A DNA stretch of 64,000 bases from Phycisphaerae bacterium (GTDB taxonomy: Bacteria > Planctomycetota > Phycisphaerae > Sedimentisphaerales > Anaerobacaceae). The translations under genes were made by a program, and so were the position numbers. The stretch is taken from assembly GCA_017993835.1 (NCBI GenBank), contig JAGOLX010000021.1, forward strand, positions 27,894 to 91,893, read 5' to 3'. Within the stretch, counting starts at the first letter, position 1; each line of letters begins with the position of its first letter. Positions 52,671 to 60,974 of the stretch are shown piece after piece. Below the pieces are notes generated by a model. The model worked only from the letters and a program-made list of their open reading frames with translations, did no database searches and was not told the DNA's origin.

Positions 52671-54137
52671 CTACTGGGCCCGACCCGTCAGTTGCGGGTC
52701 TTTGGTCGGACCGAAGCTGACGTTCGCCTCGCTGTCGTACTGCACCTCCCGGCCCTGGAACTTCAAACGGAGCGTGAAGAGGTAGGGGGTTTCGTAGAAG
52801 CAGAGCTTGGCTGTGAAGGTGTCGTCTGCGGTCCATCCGCCGCTGGCGGCCATCGGCTGCTCGGGCAACTGGCCCCAGGCGATCCGCGTCTTGCGCCATA
52901 CGCCGGGGGCGCAGGCGATCCGCTGCTCGACTCCATCGAGGCGCACGACGAGAGTCACGGCGTTGTCACTGCCGTTGCTTTCGAGTGTGATCGCCTCCAG
53001 CTTGCGATCGTTGGCCGGGAACACGAATTTGGTTCCAAACACCTTGGGACCGGAGGCGGCGCCCTCCTGGGGTCGCAGCGACAGGCCCTTGAGCCTCTGC
53101 TGCAACCTCCTTGCGGCGGCTTCGTCGGGCGCCAGCGCCGACGGCTTCATCGCGGGCAGGAGCTTCTCCCAGATCAGGTTCAGCACCGCCTGCATGTCCC
53201 GCACGCCGCTGGTGATGGCGATCACCGCGTCCTGCTCGGGCAGGACGATGCAATACTGGCCGAACGCGCCGTCGCCGCGATAGGCGCCGTGGCGGCACCG
53301 CCAGAACTGGTAGCCATAGCCCTGGTCCCATTCGCTGTTCGGACTGCTGCCGTTGGAGGTCTGGCGGGCGGTCGCAGCCTCGATCCACGACTCGGGCACG
53401 AGCTGCCTGCCCTGCCATTTGCCCTTTTGCAGATAGAGCTGGCCGAAGCGGGCGATGTCCTCCGTCCGAACGCTCAGGCCGTAACCGCCGGCGGAGATCC
53501 CTTCCGGGCTCATCTCCCACGTCGGGTGCTTGATGCCGAGAGGCTCAAACAATCGCGGCGTGAGATAGTCCAGAACGGTCTGCCCCGTCGCCTTCTGGAC
53601 GATGGCCGAGAGCATGTAGGTGCCCGAGGTGTTGTAGAGGAAGTGGGTGCCCGGCTTGAACGGGACCGGGTGCGCGAGGAACGCCTTGGTCCAAGGCTGA
53701 TCCGCAGGTCGCGGCGGCTCACTCTGCTGTCCCGTGGACATGCGCAGCAGGTCGATGACCCGCATCGCCTGGAGGTTGCCGCTCGGATCGGACGGCGCGC
53801 TGTCGGGGAAGAACTTCAGCACCTCATCGTCCACGCTGAGCTTGCCCTCCGCGACGGCCAGTCCGACCGCGGTCGAGGTGAAACTCTTGCTCAGAGAGTA
53901 CAGCATGTGCGGCGATTCGGGATTGTATGGCGACCACCAGCCCTCCGCCACGACGTGGCCGTGACGCAGGAGCATGAAGCTGTGCATCGCGTCGATGTCG
54001 GCGTCGGCCGCTTCGATGAAAGCCAGGACGGCCGCGGAGGAGACGCCTTGTGCCTCGGGATTGCTGCGCGGCAGTTCCGACCCGATGCAGACGGTGCAAG
54101 ATCCAACGATCAGTGCGATGGCGGAGAGAATCTTCAT
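52671..54137 (-). CDS. Class C beta-lactamase-family serine hydrolase
   Basis: 488-residue exported serine hydrolase of the penicillin-binding/esterase (class C) fold. The nucleophile motif SxxK is S81-L-S-K84 in MLYSLSKSFTS, and the second motif is the Tyr168-Asn169 pair in FLYNTSGTYML; a GDGAFGQY stretch fills the place of the third (KTG-like) motif. Residues 380-488 form an extra C-terminal beta-domain. Such proteins are more often esterases, peptidases or peptidoglycan enzymes than true beta-lactamases. ATG 54137 follows gaggtg. A TTGCCT/TACAAT promoter lies 69 bases upstream. Confidence 0.88.
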   Translation of the reverse strand: MKILSAIALIVGSCTVCIGSELPRSNPEAQGVSSAAVLAFIEAADADIDAMHSFMLLRHGHVVAEGWWSPYNPESPHMLYSLSKSFTSTAVGLAVAEGKLSVDDEVLKFFPDSAPSDPSGNLQAMRVIDLLRMSTGQQSEPPRPADQPWTKAFLAHPVPFKPGTHFLYNTSGTYMLSAIVQKATGQTVLDYLTPRLFEPLGIKHPTWEMSPEGISAGGYGLSVRTEDIARFGQLYLQKGKWQGRQLVPESWIEAATARQTSNGSSPNSEWDQGYGYQFWRCRHGAYRGDGAFGQYCIVLPEQDAVIAITSGVRDMQAVLNLIWEKLLPAMKPSALAPDEAAARRLQQRLKGLSLRPQEGAASGPKVFGTKFVFPANDRKLEAITLESNGSDNAVTLVVRLDGVEQRIACAPGVWRKTRIAWGQLPEQPMAASGGWTADDTFTAKLCFYETPYLFTLRLKFQGREVQYDSEANVSFGPTKDPQLTGRAQ

Positions 54138-54205
54138 GCCTGTCACCTCTTCCCTTTTCCGTTCGATTGTCTGACCAGTCGGCCCGTCGCAGGACCGATG
54201 GCATA

Positions 54206-54234
54206 ATTGTAGCGCCAAGACCGGCGTAAGGCAA
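54206..54234 (-). promoter_or_regulatory. Promoter of the serine hydrolase gene
   Basis: On the minus strand TTGCCT (54234-54229), 17 bases, TACAAT (54211-54206). Good sigma-70-type match 69 bases ahead of ATG 54137. Confidence 0.6.
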
Positions 54235-54341
54235 TTGGCAAGCCGACTCCGGATGCACGACCGTTGTCGCGACGTTTGGAGTCCCACCTTCAGGCGGGTC
54301 AGACCGCGTAAATGCGGAACTCCGAACGGCTCCGCTCCGTA

Positions 54342-54360
54342 GGGTGCGTACCACGCACCC
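54342..54360. repeat. GGTGCGT-type palindromic repeat
   Basis: GGGTGCGT-acc-ACGCACCC, a perfect 8-bp inverted repeat. Related units lie at 60887-60903 and 60934-60950. A run of ten Gs follows at 54375-54384. Confidence 0.75.
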
Positions 54361-54420
54361 TCTTCACGTCTGGCGGGGGGGGGGCGACTCAGGAACGGGC
54401 ATGCACTCGCCGATTCCCCT

Positions 54421-54452
54421 TGTCATGCTGAACGAAGTGAATCATCCGGGCC
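54421..54452. repeat. TGTCATGCTGAACGAAG dispersed repeat
   Basis: TGTCATGCTGAACGAAGTGA followed by ATCATCCGGGCC. It matches 63769-63799 at nearly every base, and a degenerate copy begins at 17243. Intergenic, non-coding. Confidence 0.7.
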
Positions 54453-54475
54453 AAGAGCCATGTTGCCTCGTCGAT

Positions 54476-55987
54476 TCAGTCCTCCGCGTAGGACTTGCTC
54501 GCTTCCGCAGTCCCGCCGTAGGCACCCATGTTGACCCGCCCGCCGTTCGGAAATGGCTCGTCGCCGATAGGACTATTCGGATCGCCGGCATCGATGCATG
54601 AACTTGTTACATCGTCCTGGACCCAACTCCCGCTGTTTGGGTCCCAGCGTCCGGCTTGGCTCTTGAGGTGGTAGTCGCCGTCCACCCAGAAGTCATCGTT
54701 GGGATCATCGTCGGTCCCATTGGGGTCCCAATACGCCGGGCTGGCGAAGAGCGGGTCAAGGTCGATGTTCCCCTCTCGCGGCCACCCACCGTAGACGTCA
54801 CTGTAACTAACGTACACTTGCACGTGGTCGCTGACACCAATCTCATCTCCACCATCCCAGAGGATCGTGTTGATGATCATTGCCGAGGGATCAGGTATGA
54901 GCTCATTCACCGACTCCAGACATGCGATAGCCCTTCCAGCCGGAGCTGTGTTGCCCGCGAGGGTACAGGAAGTCATCGTCACTCCTTCCTTGTACCGGAA
55001 ATAGACCACGCCGCCTGCCACGTCGGCCATATTGCCGATAAAACAGCAGTTCACTGCGTTCGCAGGGTCACCAGGGCCAAGGTTATATATTGCCCCTCCC
55101 CTCTGCGCGTGGTTCCCCATGAATGAGCAATCTTCGATTACGGACGGCCAATTCCATCCAAATATGGCACCACCTTCGGTTCCCGCCAGATTACCAGCGA
55201 AAACGCAGTCCCTGAGGACGAACTCACAGGGCGAGGATGGAGAGCCAGAGAGCCGAATCAACATAGCACCCCCCATCTGCTTGGTCGCATTTTGCAGGAA
55301 CGTGCAAGCCGTGAATTCTGGATATGCCGACTTAACAACCACTGCGCCACCACTTGCGGCGAGATTACCAAGGAATGTACAGTTCTCTATGGAAGGGCAG
55401 CAGTCTGCTTCCGCAGTACCCGACAAGTACAGACCGCCTCCTCCAGCCACTCGCCCTCCCATTGCGTTTCCCGAGGCGACTGTAAATCCATCCAGGACAG
55501 CGGATCTGGAACAAGCCCCCGCCCTGACGACCGCGTAACTGTTCTCGGCACGAGTAGGTTCTGTCAGTAGGTGGCACGGGTCCCGCACAGGGGCATCGTC
55601 TCCCGTCAGATCACCGCTAAGAATGGTTTCATACAAGGCAATATCTCTAGCGTCCGGATCGGGCGCTCCAATTCCGGGAAAACCGCCCTTGATGGCTACA
55701 TCGTCGAGCAGGACGAAGCTCGCCGACCGATCCCGTGTGCCGTCAGGATGCGCAGAACTGCGGTCAGGTTTGTAGGTTCCCTGGGCCACGCGAATCTCAA
55801 CGGCCTCGCCGGCCGCTTTGGCGTCGGTCAGAGCATCCTGAAGGAATCGATAGGCCGTGATCCAGGAGATACCGTCGCCTCCCGGCGGCGCGTCGCCATC
55901 GACGTAGATCACCTTGCCCCACGCCCCGCCCGCCGTGAGCAGGCAGAGGACCGCCGCGAGACTGAATACCGCTGTTTTCACCTTCAT
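54476..55987 (-). CDS. Secreted right-handed beta-helix protein
   Basis: 503 residues: signal peptide (MKVKTAVFSLAAVLCLLTAG), then KVIYVDGDAPPGGDGISWITAY, the standard opening of planctomycete parallel beta-helix proteins, followed by Gly/Asn/Cys-rich turns (ENCTFLGNLAASGGA, TACTFLQNATKQMGGAM, RDCVFAGNLAGTEGGAIF, EDCSFMGNHAQRGGAIYNLG) and the ending SCIDAGDPNS ... GRVNMGAYGGT. The repeat pattern resembles polymorphic-outer-membrane-protein and choice-of-anchor-Q families. No catalytic site is recognisable; it is probably a surface or matrix protein. Its codon use looks less GC-biased than its neighbours (for example 55080-55400), which may point to a different history. Confidence 0.8.
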   Translation of the reverse strand: MKVKTAVFSLAAVLCLLTAGGAWGKVIYVDGDAPPGGDGISWITAYRFLQDALTDAKAAGEAVEIRVAQGTYKPDRSSAHPDGTRDRSASFVLLDDVAIKGGFPGIGAPDPDARDIALYETILSGDLTGDDAPVRDPCHLLTEPTRAENSYAVVRAGACSRSAVLDGFTVASGNAMGGRVAGGGGLYLSGTAEADCCPSIENCTFLGNLAASGGAVVVKSAYPEFTACTFLQNATKQMGGAMLIRLSGSPSSPCEFVLRDCVFAGNLAGTEGGAIFGWNWPSVIEDCSFMGNHAQRGGAIYNLGPGDPANAVNCCFIGNMADVAGGVVYFRYKEGVTMTSCTLAGNTAPAGRAIACLESVNELIPDPSAMIINTILWDGGDEIGVSDHVQVYVSYSDVYGGWPREGNIDLDPLFASPAYWDPNGTDDDPNDDFWVDGDYHLKSQAGRWDPNSGSWVQDDVTSSCIDAGDPNSPIGDEPFPNGGRVNMGAYGGTAEASKSYAED

Positions 55988-56187
55988 ACTCCGCTCCCTT
56001 CAATGAATGGATAATGACCGAATGCGACAGGTTCCCCGCCGCGAATGCGACGGACCCGAGGAACAAGACACGTGCGTGTCGGTCGAAGGGGGCGCGTATG
56101 AAAGGCGCTGCAAAAATGGCGATATATAATGACGGCCGAGTTATGAAAGATCCCTGGCCCGCCTTCGGCTCTCGATTTCTATTCTGT

Positions 56188-56217
56188 ATTGTACCACTTG
56201 GCACGACAAGACCGCAA
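56188..56217 (-). promoter_or_regulatory. Candidate promoter for the beta-helix gene
   Basis: On the minus strand TTGCGG (56217-56212), 18 bases ending TGG, TACAAT (56193-56188). The TG ahead of the -10 box makes it an extended type. Leader would be about 195 bases. Confidence 0.35.
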
Positions 56218-56347
56218 GCGTTTTTCGCCGGATTCGGGAGAATAGGGTGCACGACTGTGTCTGCGCGCAATAAGGGCTCATGGAAACCCCGGAATGTCAT
56301 ACGCGCGAAGCGTGTGCCGGAGCCTGGCAATCCGCGAAATCGCACGA

Positions 56348-56390
56348 AGAACAAGAAGAAACGGGCCGTGGGTTCTCGCCCGCGGCCCGT
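56348..56390 (-). terminator. Intrinsic terminator after the sugar dehydrogenase gene
   Basis: ACGGGCCGCGGG - cgagaa - CCCACGGCCCGT on the minus strand: a 12-bp GC-rich stem with one mismatch, followed by tttcttcttgttctt. It lies 56 bases after the stop codon at 56446. Confidence 0.8.
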
Positions 56391-56445
56391 TGTGGAATGG
56401 TGTTGTCCGAGTCGCGTCGCGACATTCGGCGTCGGGTTGTGACGC

Positions 56446-58635
56446 CTACTTCAACCGGCCGCGGATCTCGCCGGCCGGGAACTGCTCGGTGTGCACGTTC
56501 ACGTAGGCCCGGCCCTCGTCGATTGCGGTCCAGAGGTTCGCGATCGTCATGCCCGCCAGGGGCCCGACGAGGTCGGCCGTCATGACATTGCCATCGCCCA
56601 GTACGCCCGTGAACTCGCCGGGAACCAGCACTGCAGGCTGGTGCGCGGGATACAGCCAGACCGCCGGCGGGCCGTCGCCGCCGGGCTCGGTCGAGACGTG
56701 GATGTGGGCCTGCGTGACATTCTCGATGCCCTGTGCCTTGAGCTGATAGGAGACGGCCTCCTGATCGGGGTGCGGACGCAGGGTCGCCAGGCCCGTGGCG
56801 GCCGACTGCGTCCCTGCTCCAGCGCCGGTGAGCACGGCGGCTGTCGGAAGCCCGACGCCGACCGCGTTCGGTTCGGGCACGATCTTCAGGACAACGCCCG
56901 TATCGCCGGCCGGGCCCAGAGCGGTGCTGGCGACGAGGTAGATTTCGCCCTCATGGTCCTGGCCGAATCCTTTGACAAACAGGCCGAGCGGGGCACCCGC
57001 CGCACCGAGCAGCAGCTCCTGGATCGTGCCGGCGAACAGGTCCGCCACGAACAGGCGGCCTTCCGGCACGGAGAACTGCCGCGAGAAATCGCCGCAGATG
57101 TACTGCCCCCACAGCTCCGGCACCGCGGTCCCGTAGTACGTGTAGCCTCCGATCACGGACAGCCCGTCGTCGTGGTCGTACTGGACCACCGGGTCGGCCA
57201 GCTCCGGATCGTCGAGAGGTAGCCCGACGGCGCCGGTCGCGGGATCGAATTCGAATGTGCCTTCCTTGACGTTCCAGCCGTAGTTGCGGCCTTTGCGGAC
57301 GAAGTTGATCTCCTCGACACGGTTCTGTCCCACGTCGGGGACAATCAACGCGCCGCTGCGCCGGTCGAAGCTGAAGCGATAGGGATTGCGGAATCCGTAC
57401 GCGAAGATTTCGTCGATTCCGTCGACGCCGACGAACGGATTGTCCGCGGGCACGCGATAGGCTCCATTGGCACTGGCGGGATCGGGGCTGTCCGGCGTCA
57501 TGGCCGGGTCCAAGGGGTCAATCCGGACGAGACTGCCGAGGATTGTGTTGATGTTCTGGCCATTGCCTGTTATGCCATGTCCGGCGGCGGTATCGTTGGC
57601 GCCGCCGCCATCGCCAAAGGCAATGTACAAGTAGCCGTCCGGACCGAACCCCAGGTGCCCGGCGTTGTGGTTGGACTGCGGCTGGTCGACCCGCAGTAAT
57701 TCGCGCGAAGAGTTTGGATCGATCTGGGCGCTGGCGCCGTCCCACTGCCATTCGCGGACCACGCTTTGGTGGTTCATCGTGGCGCCCGCGGGCAACTCGA
57801 CCGTGAAGTCGGCGGGTCCGGCCAGCGGCTCGCTCGTGTACGTGTAGAGTTTCCGGAAGCCCGGGCTGTTCGGATCGGCATAGCCCGGATGGAAGGCCAG
57901 CCCGAGGAAGCCGCGCTCGTCATAGTTCACGCGTACGGGCACGACAAGGCTTGTCAGGTCCAGAAATGGCTCAGGCAGGAGTTGGCCATTGTCAACCACG
58001 CGAATCAGGCCCACCTGGTCGACGATGTGGAGCCGGCCCGACTGGACCGGATCGGGCACGACCAGGATCGGCGCCGCCAACCCCGAGGCGACCGCTTGCA
58101 GCTCGACGCGTACAGGCGACGACGGGATCCGCGCAGCAATGGGCGTCCCGGAAACGGTGAACTCGCCCCGCATCAACGGCGCGTGAGGCCGGCACCGGTA
58201 GCCCGGCTTGAGACCTCCCGCGATCATGGCCTGGTAGAGGCCCTCGGTCAACGTGAAGCGAACGGTGCCCTTTCCGTCGTCCTGCCAGGCCACGCCGGGG
58301 TCGGACTCGAACGGGCCCGGGATCGCCATGGACAGAAGGACCACATCTCCCGACGCGGAGGGGGCCATTGCCAGCACCTCGAAAGGATGAGCCACGTAGC
58401 CGGGCACCTTGACCTGGTATCGTTTCCCCAATTCCAGAGGCAGGGTCGGGTTCTCGGCGCCCAACTCAGGGAACTCGAGGGTAGCGGGCTCGAAGGCGTC
58501 GAGCCGATAGGAAGACATGCCTACATTCCCGAAGGTCCAGGCGGCGTCGTATGATTGTCCGCGGGCGGTCAATGGCAGGAACGCCAATATCCCCAGGAGG
58601 GTGAATGTCAATTTCGCAGTCTGCTTCGATTTCAT
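56446..58635 (-). CDS. PQQ-dependent sugar dehydrogenase with C-terminal CHRD domain
   Basis: 729-residue secreted protein. Residues 175-600 match the soluble glucose/sorbosone dehydrogenase (GSDH/YliI) propeller: GFLGLAFHPGY, HNAGHLGFGPDGYLYIAFGD, FAYGFRNPYRFSFDRRSG, VPDVGQNRVEEINFV, GGYTYYG and YICGDF are all diagnostic, with the active-site His in the HNAGHL segment. It should oxidise aldoses using PQQ and calcium. Residues 30-165 may be a small cupredoxin-like or beta-sandwich domain (HPFEVLAMAPSASG). Residues 610-729 are a CHRD domain (THIHV-like AQAHIHVSTEP; VNVHTEQFPAGEIRGRL). The domain combination is uncommon. A strong terminator follows. Confidence 0.9.
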   Translation of the reverse strand: MKSKQTAKLTFTLLGILAFLPLTARGQSYDAAWTFGNVGMSSYRLDAFEPATLEFPELGAENPTLPLELGKRYQVKVPGYVAHPFEVLAMAPSASGDVVLLSMAIPGPFESDPGVAWQDDGKGTVRFTLTEGLYQAMIAGGLKPGYRCRPHAPLMRGEFTVSGTPIAARIPSSPVRVELQAVASGLAAPILVVPDPVQSGRLHIVDQVGLIRVVDNGQLLPEPFLDLTSLVVPVRVNYDERGFLGLAFHPGYADPNSPGFRKLYTYTSEPLAGPADFTVELPAGATMNHQSVVREWQWDGASAQIDPNSSRELLRVDQPQSNHNAGHLGFGPDGYLYIAFGDGGGANDTAAGHGITGNGQNINTILGSLVRIDPLDPAMTPDSPDPASANGAYRVPADNPFVGVDGIDEIFAYGFRNPYRFSFDRRSGALIVPDVGQNRVEEINFVRKGRNYGWNVKEGTFEFDPATGAVGLPLDDPELADPVVQYDHDDGLSVIGGYTYYGTAVPELWGQYICGDFSRQFSVPEGRLFVADLFAGTIQELLLGAAGAPLGLFVKGFGQDHEGEIYLVASTALGPAGDTGVVLKIVPEPNAVGVGLPTAAVLTGAGAGTQSAATGLATLRPHPDQEAVSYQLKAQGIENVTQAHIHVSTEPGGDGPPAVWLYPAHQPAVLVPGEFTGVLGDGNVMTADLVGPLAGMTIANLWTAIDEGRAYVNVHTEQFPAGEIRGRLK

Positions 58636-58927
58636 GATGGTTCTCCCTTGAAGGTGTTCTGAGGTTGTGTGATGAATGGAGTTGTCAAGGAACGCGTGCG
58701 TCCATTGTGAATGCTACCCTGCGACCCCTCGCGGGTTCGCGCACCGAGGTATTTCCTGAGTATTCCCGTGGGGTTGTGGGTGATTGGCCCCGCTGGCGCG
58801 GCGCGGGGATTTGCTGTAAACGCCGATGCGGCCCACGCCTTCTATGATTGCAGAGATCTCGAATTGCATGCAATCGGGCCTGGCTCCGGCGGCGTTTGAT
58901 GTGCCGAATGGTACAACAGTGTCACAC
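58636..58927. other. Divergent spacer, sugar dehydrogenase / ECF sigma factor
   Basis: 292 bases. A perfect TTGACA reads leftward at about 58685-58690, but no acceptable -10 box follows. No ECF-type -35 (GAAC) promoter was identified for the sigma gene. Confidence 0.4.
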
Positions 58928-59428
58928 ATGAGTTTTGAAAACCTGGTGAATGAGCACGGCCGGCAGGTGCTGGGCACCGCGATGCGGGTCCTGCGCGACG
59001 TGAATCTGGCGCACGACGTGCATCAGGAGGTCTTCCTGGCCGTCTGGCGGCGCTGGGACCGGTACAACGGCAACGTGAATTGGCCGGCGTACTTGTACCG
59101 CGCGACCATCCGGAAGGCTTTGGAGATCGCCCGAAGCCGGGTTGTCTGTCACGTGCCTGTGGGGACATCAGAAGAAACGCCTCACAGCGTCACTACGAAC
59201 GGGCCGGACGGCGCCTTGCAGGCGGACGAGTTACAGCAGAAACTGGCTGCGGTCCTGGCCAAGCTCCCGCAACGGCAAGCCGATGCGTTCATCCTGTCGC
59301 GCATCGAGAAGCGGGAAACCGCCGAGATCGCCCAGTTCCTGGGTTGTTCCGAGCCGACGGTGCGAGTCCATCTGCATCGGGCCGTGACGAAGTTGGCCGT
59401 GGAGTTGCACGAGTACCTGGATCGATGA
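58928..59428 (+). CDS. ECF-subfamily RNA polymerase sigma factor
   Basis: 166-residue sigma factor with region 2 (FENLVNEHGRQVLGTAMRVL, then DVHQEVFLAVWRRWDRYN) and region 4 (LPQRQADAFILSRIEKRETA, then EIAQFLGCSEPTVRVHLHRA). The absence of region 3 and the small size are typical of ECF factors. The anti-sigma gene begins 9 bases downstream, so activity is probably held by that partner. ATG 58928 is chosen because family members start just ahead of the FxxLxxxHG pattern; in-frame ATGs at 58868 and 58826 are alternatives, and no good Shine-Dalgarno settles the question. The signal is unknown. Confidence 0.9.
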   Translation: MSFENLVNEHGRQVLGTAMRVLRDVNLAHDVHQEVFLAVWRRWDRYNGNVNWPAYLYRATIRKALEIARSRVVCHVPVGTSEETPHSVTTNGPDGALQADELQQKLAAVLAKLPQRQADAFILSRIEKRETAEIAQFLGCSEPTVRVHLHRAVTKLAVELHEYLDR

Positions 59429-59437
59429 AGGCAAACG

Positions 59438-60769
59438 ATGAATCCTCACAACGTGACCAATGAGCAACTCGTTCAGTTCGTGCTGGGTGAGCTGGCCTCC
59501 GAAAGGGCCTGCGAGATCCAGGCACATCTGCACCAGTGCGAATCGTGCAGCCAGGCGGTCAGACGATTGCGGTCGCTGCTGGACTGTGCCGAGTGCATGG
59601 GCGAGTTGCCCGACGATCCTGTCGCTGTGGAGTCGGCGAACCGCGAGGTCCTGCTGGCTGCCAAGACACAAGAACAAGAACCCTCGCGTCGCGACGTTCC
59701 ATCGCCGACGGCGCTCTTTTGGAGAACGATCATGAATCATCGAATGACGAAGTGGGCTGTAGCGGCGGTAGTCGCGCTGACCGCGATTGCAGGTTTGAGC
59801 CTGCTGCCGGGCGGCGGGACCGGCAAGGTCTACGCCCGCATGGTAGACCAGTTGCATAGCGCACACACCCTGATCTACAGCCTGGTCACGCAGACCGGCG
59901 TGGAGAGCATGCCGACCGTGCGTCTGGACATCGCGTATCGCGACACCGGCCACCTGCGAACCGCGACAGCCGACGGCTACATCACCGTGGTCGAATCGAC
60001 AGGCAGCGGAGCCAAAGGCATCAGTCTCGTCCCGCCGACGAAGAGTTACGTGGTGTTCGAGATGGCCAACCTGCCGGATGACCCAGGCAAGGACCCGTGG
60101 GCGACCGTCGAACAGCTCAGGACCCTTCCGGAGCAGGCGGATGCCTCGTTGGGACGCGAGGAAATCGACGGGCGAACGCTCGATGGTTTCGAGGTCTGCC
60201 GGGATGATACGACGACGAGGGTCTGGATCGATGCGAAGACCGGGCAGCTCGTCCGGGCGGAGCTGGAGTTCGCCGGCGCGCCGGGGATGAAAGCGATCCT
60301 GAGCGATATCCAGTTCGATGTCGCGCTGCCGGACTCGTTCTTCACGCTGGAGCCGCCCGAGGGATATACGCCGGTCCAAGTCGCGGCCGATGTCTCCAAA
60401 GTGACCGAGCGAGACTTCGTTGAGTTCCTGCGTCTGTGGTCGAACTGGACGGTCGACGCGACGTTCCCGCCGACTGTGAACGGGCCGGACATCGCACGGA
60501 TCGCGATACAGATGGCCCAGGAGAGGAAGTTCGTCGGCCCGTACGCACCCGCCTACGGCGCCGAGCGCCAGCCGCAGGTCATGTACCAGGGCATGGTCTT
60601 CATCGGCCAACTGCCCGCAGGCACGTGGCGATACGCCGGCCAGAATGTCTCTTTCGGCGACGCCGCGGCACCGATCTTCTGGTACCAGCCGCAGGGTTCC
60701 ACGACTTGGCGGGTCATCTACGCGGACCTGCACGTCGCGGATGTGGAGACGCAGAATCTGCCAAAGTAG
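59438..60769 (+). CDS. Zinc-finger anti-sigma factor with LolA-like sensor domain
   Basis: 443 residues. The N-terminal cytoplasmic domain carries the anti-sigma zinc motif H30-x3-C34-x2-C37 (AHLHQCESC). One TM helix (about 106-123, WAVAAVVALTAIAGLSLL) leads to an extracytoplasmic domain of about 310 residues that resembles the DUF2092/LolA-type lipoprotein-carrier fold (VYARMVDQLHSAHTLIYSLV; WIDAKTGQLVRAEL). It would bind and inhibit the sigma factor encoded just upstream. The large lipoprotein-carrier-like part could sense an envelope or lipid signal; that is an inference. A strong intrinsic terminator follows 28 bases later. Confidence 0.85.
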   Translation: MNPHNVTNEQLVQFVLGELASERACEIQAHLHQCESCSQAVRRLRSLLDCAECMGELPDDPVAVESANREVLLAAKTQEQEPSRRDVPSPTALFWRTIMNHRMTKWAVAAVVALTAIAGLSLLPGGGTGKVYARMVDQLHSAHTLIYSLVTQTGVESMPTVRLDIAYRDTGHLRTATADGYITVVESTGSGAKGISLVPPTKSYVVFEMANLPDDPGKDPWATVEQLRTLPEQADASLGREEIDGRTLDGFEVCRDDTTTRVWIDAKTGQLVRAELEFAGAPGMKAILSDIQFDVALPDSFFTLEPPEGYTPVQVAADVSKVTERDFVEFLRLWSNWTVDATFPPTVNGPDIARIAIQMAQERKFVGPYAPAYGAERQPQVMYQGMVFIGQLPAGTWRYAGQNVSFGDAAAPIFWYQPQGSTTWRVIYADLHVADVETQNLPK

Positions 60770-60797
60770 ACCGATCGCGACAGCCGTGACGACACCC

Positions 60798-60823
60798 AGC
60801 CGGGCCCTGAGGTCCGGCTTTTT
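60798..60823 (+). terminator. Intrinsic terminator after the anti-sigma gene
   Basis: AGCCGGGCC - ctga - GGTCCGGCT (9-bp stem with one G-T pair) followed directly by TTTTT. It closes the sigma/anti-sigma operon. Confidence 0.85.
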
Positions 60824-60886
60824 CATGCGCCCGCGCGGTCTGGTATTCGATACGGAGGGCGGGTACAATCGCCCGTCGAGTTAAGC

Positions 60887-60950
60887 GGTGCGTGGTACGC
60901 ACCCTACGAATAGCGCATCATCGCTGGCCGTGGGGTGTGTATCACGCACC
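60887..60950. repeat. Two GGTGCGT-type palindromic repeats
   Basis: GGTGCGT-ggt-ACGCACC (60887-60903) and GGTGTGT-atc-ACGCACC (60934-60950), related to the copy at 54342-54360. Both lie just upstream of the GH27 gene. Confidence 0.7.
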
Positions 60951-60974
60951 ATCTTCGTTCGAGGAATGGAGCCG

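Larger units (their letters stand above)
55988..56445. other. Spacer between sugar dehydrogenase and beta-helix genes
   Basis: 458 bases without a supported gene. It holds the terminator hairpin at 56348-56390, a candidate promoter at 56188-56217 and an AT-rich patch at 56110-56150 (gatatataatg). Confidence 0.5.

Noticed and set aside
60888..60974. Upstream extension of the GH27 gene to 60888
   Set aside because: The added residues are read from palindromic repeat DNA and would bury the signal peptide.
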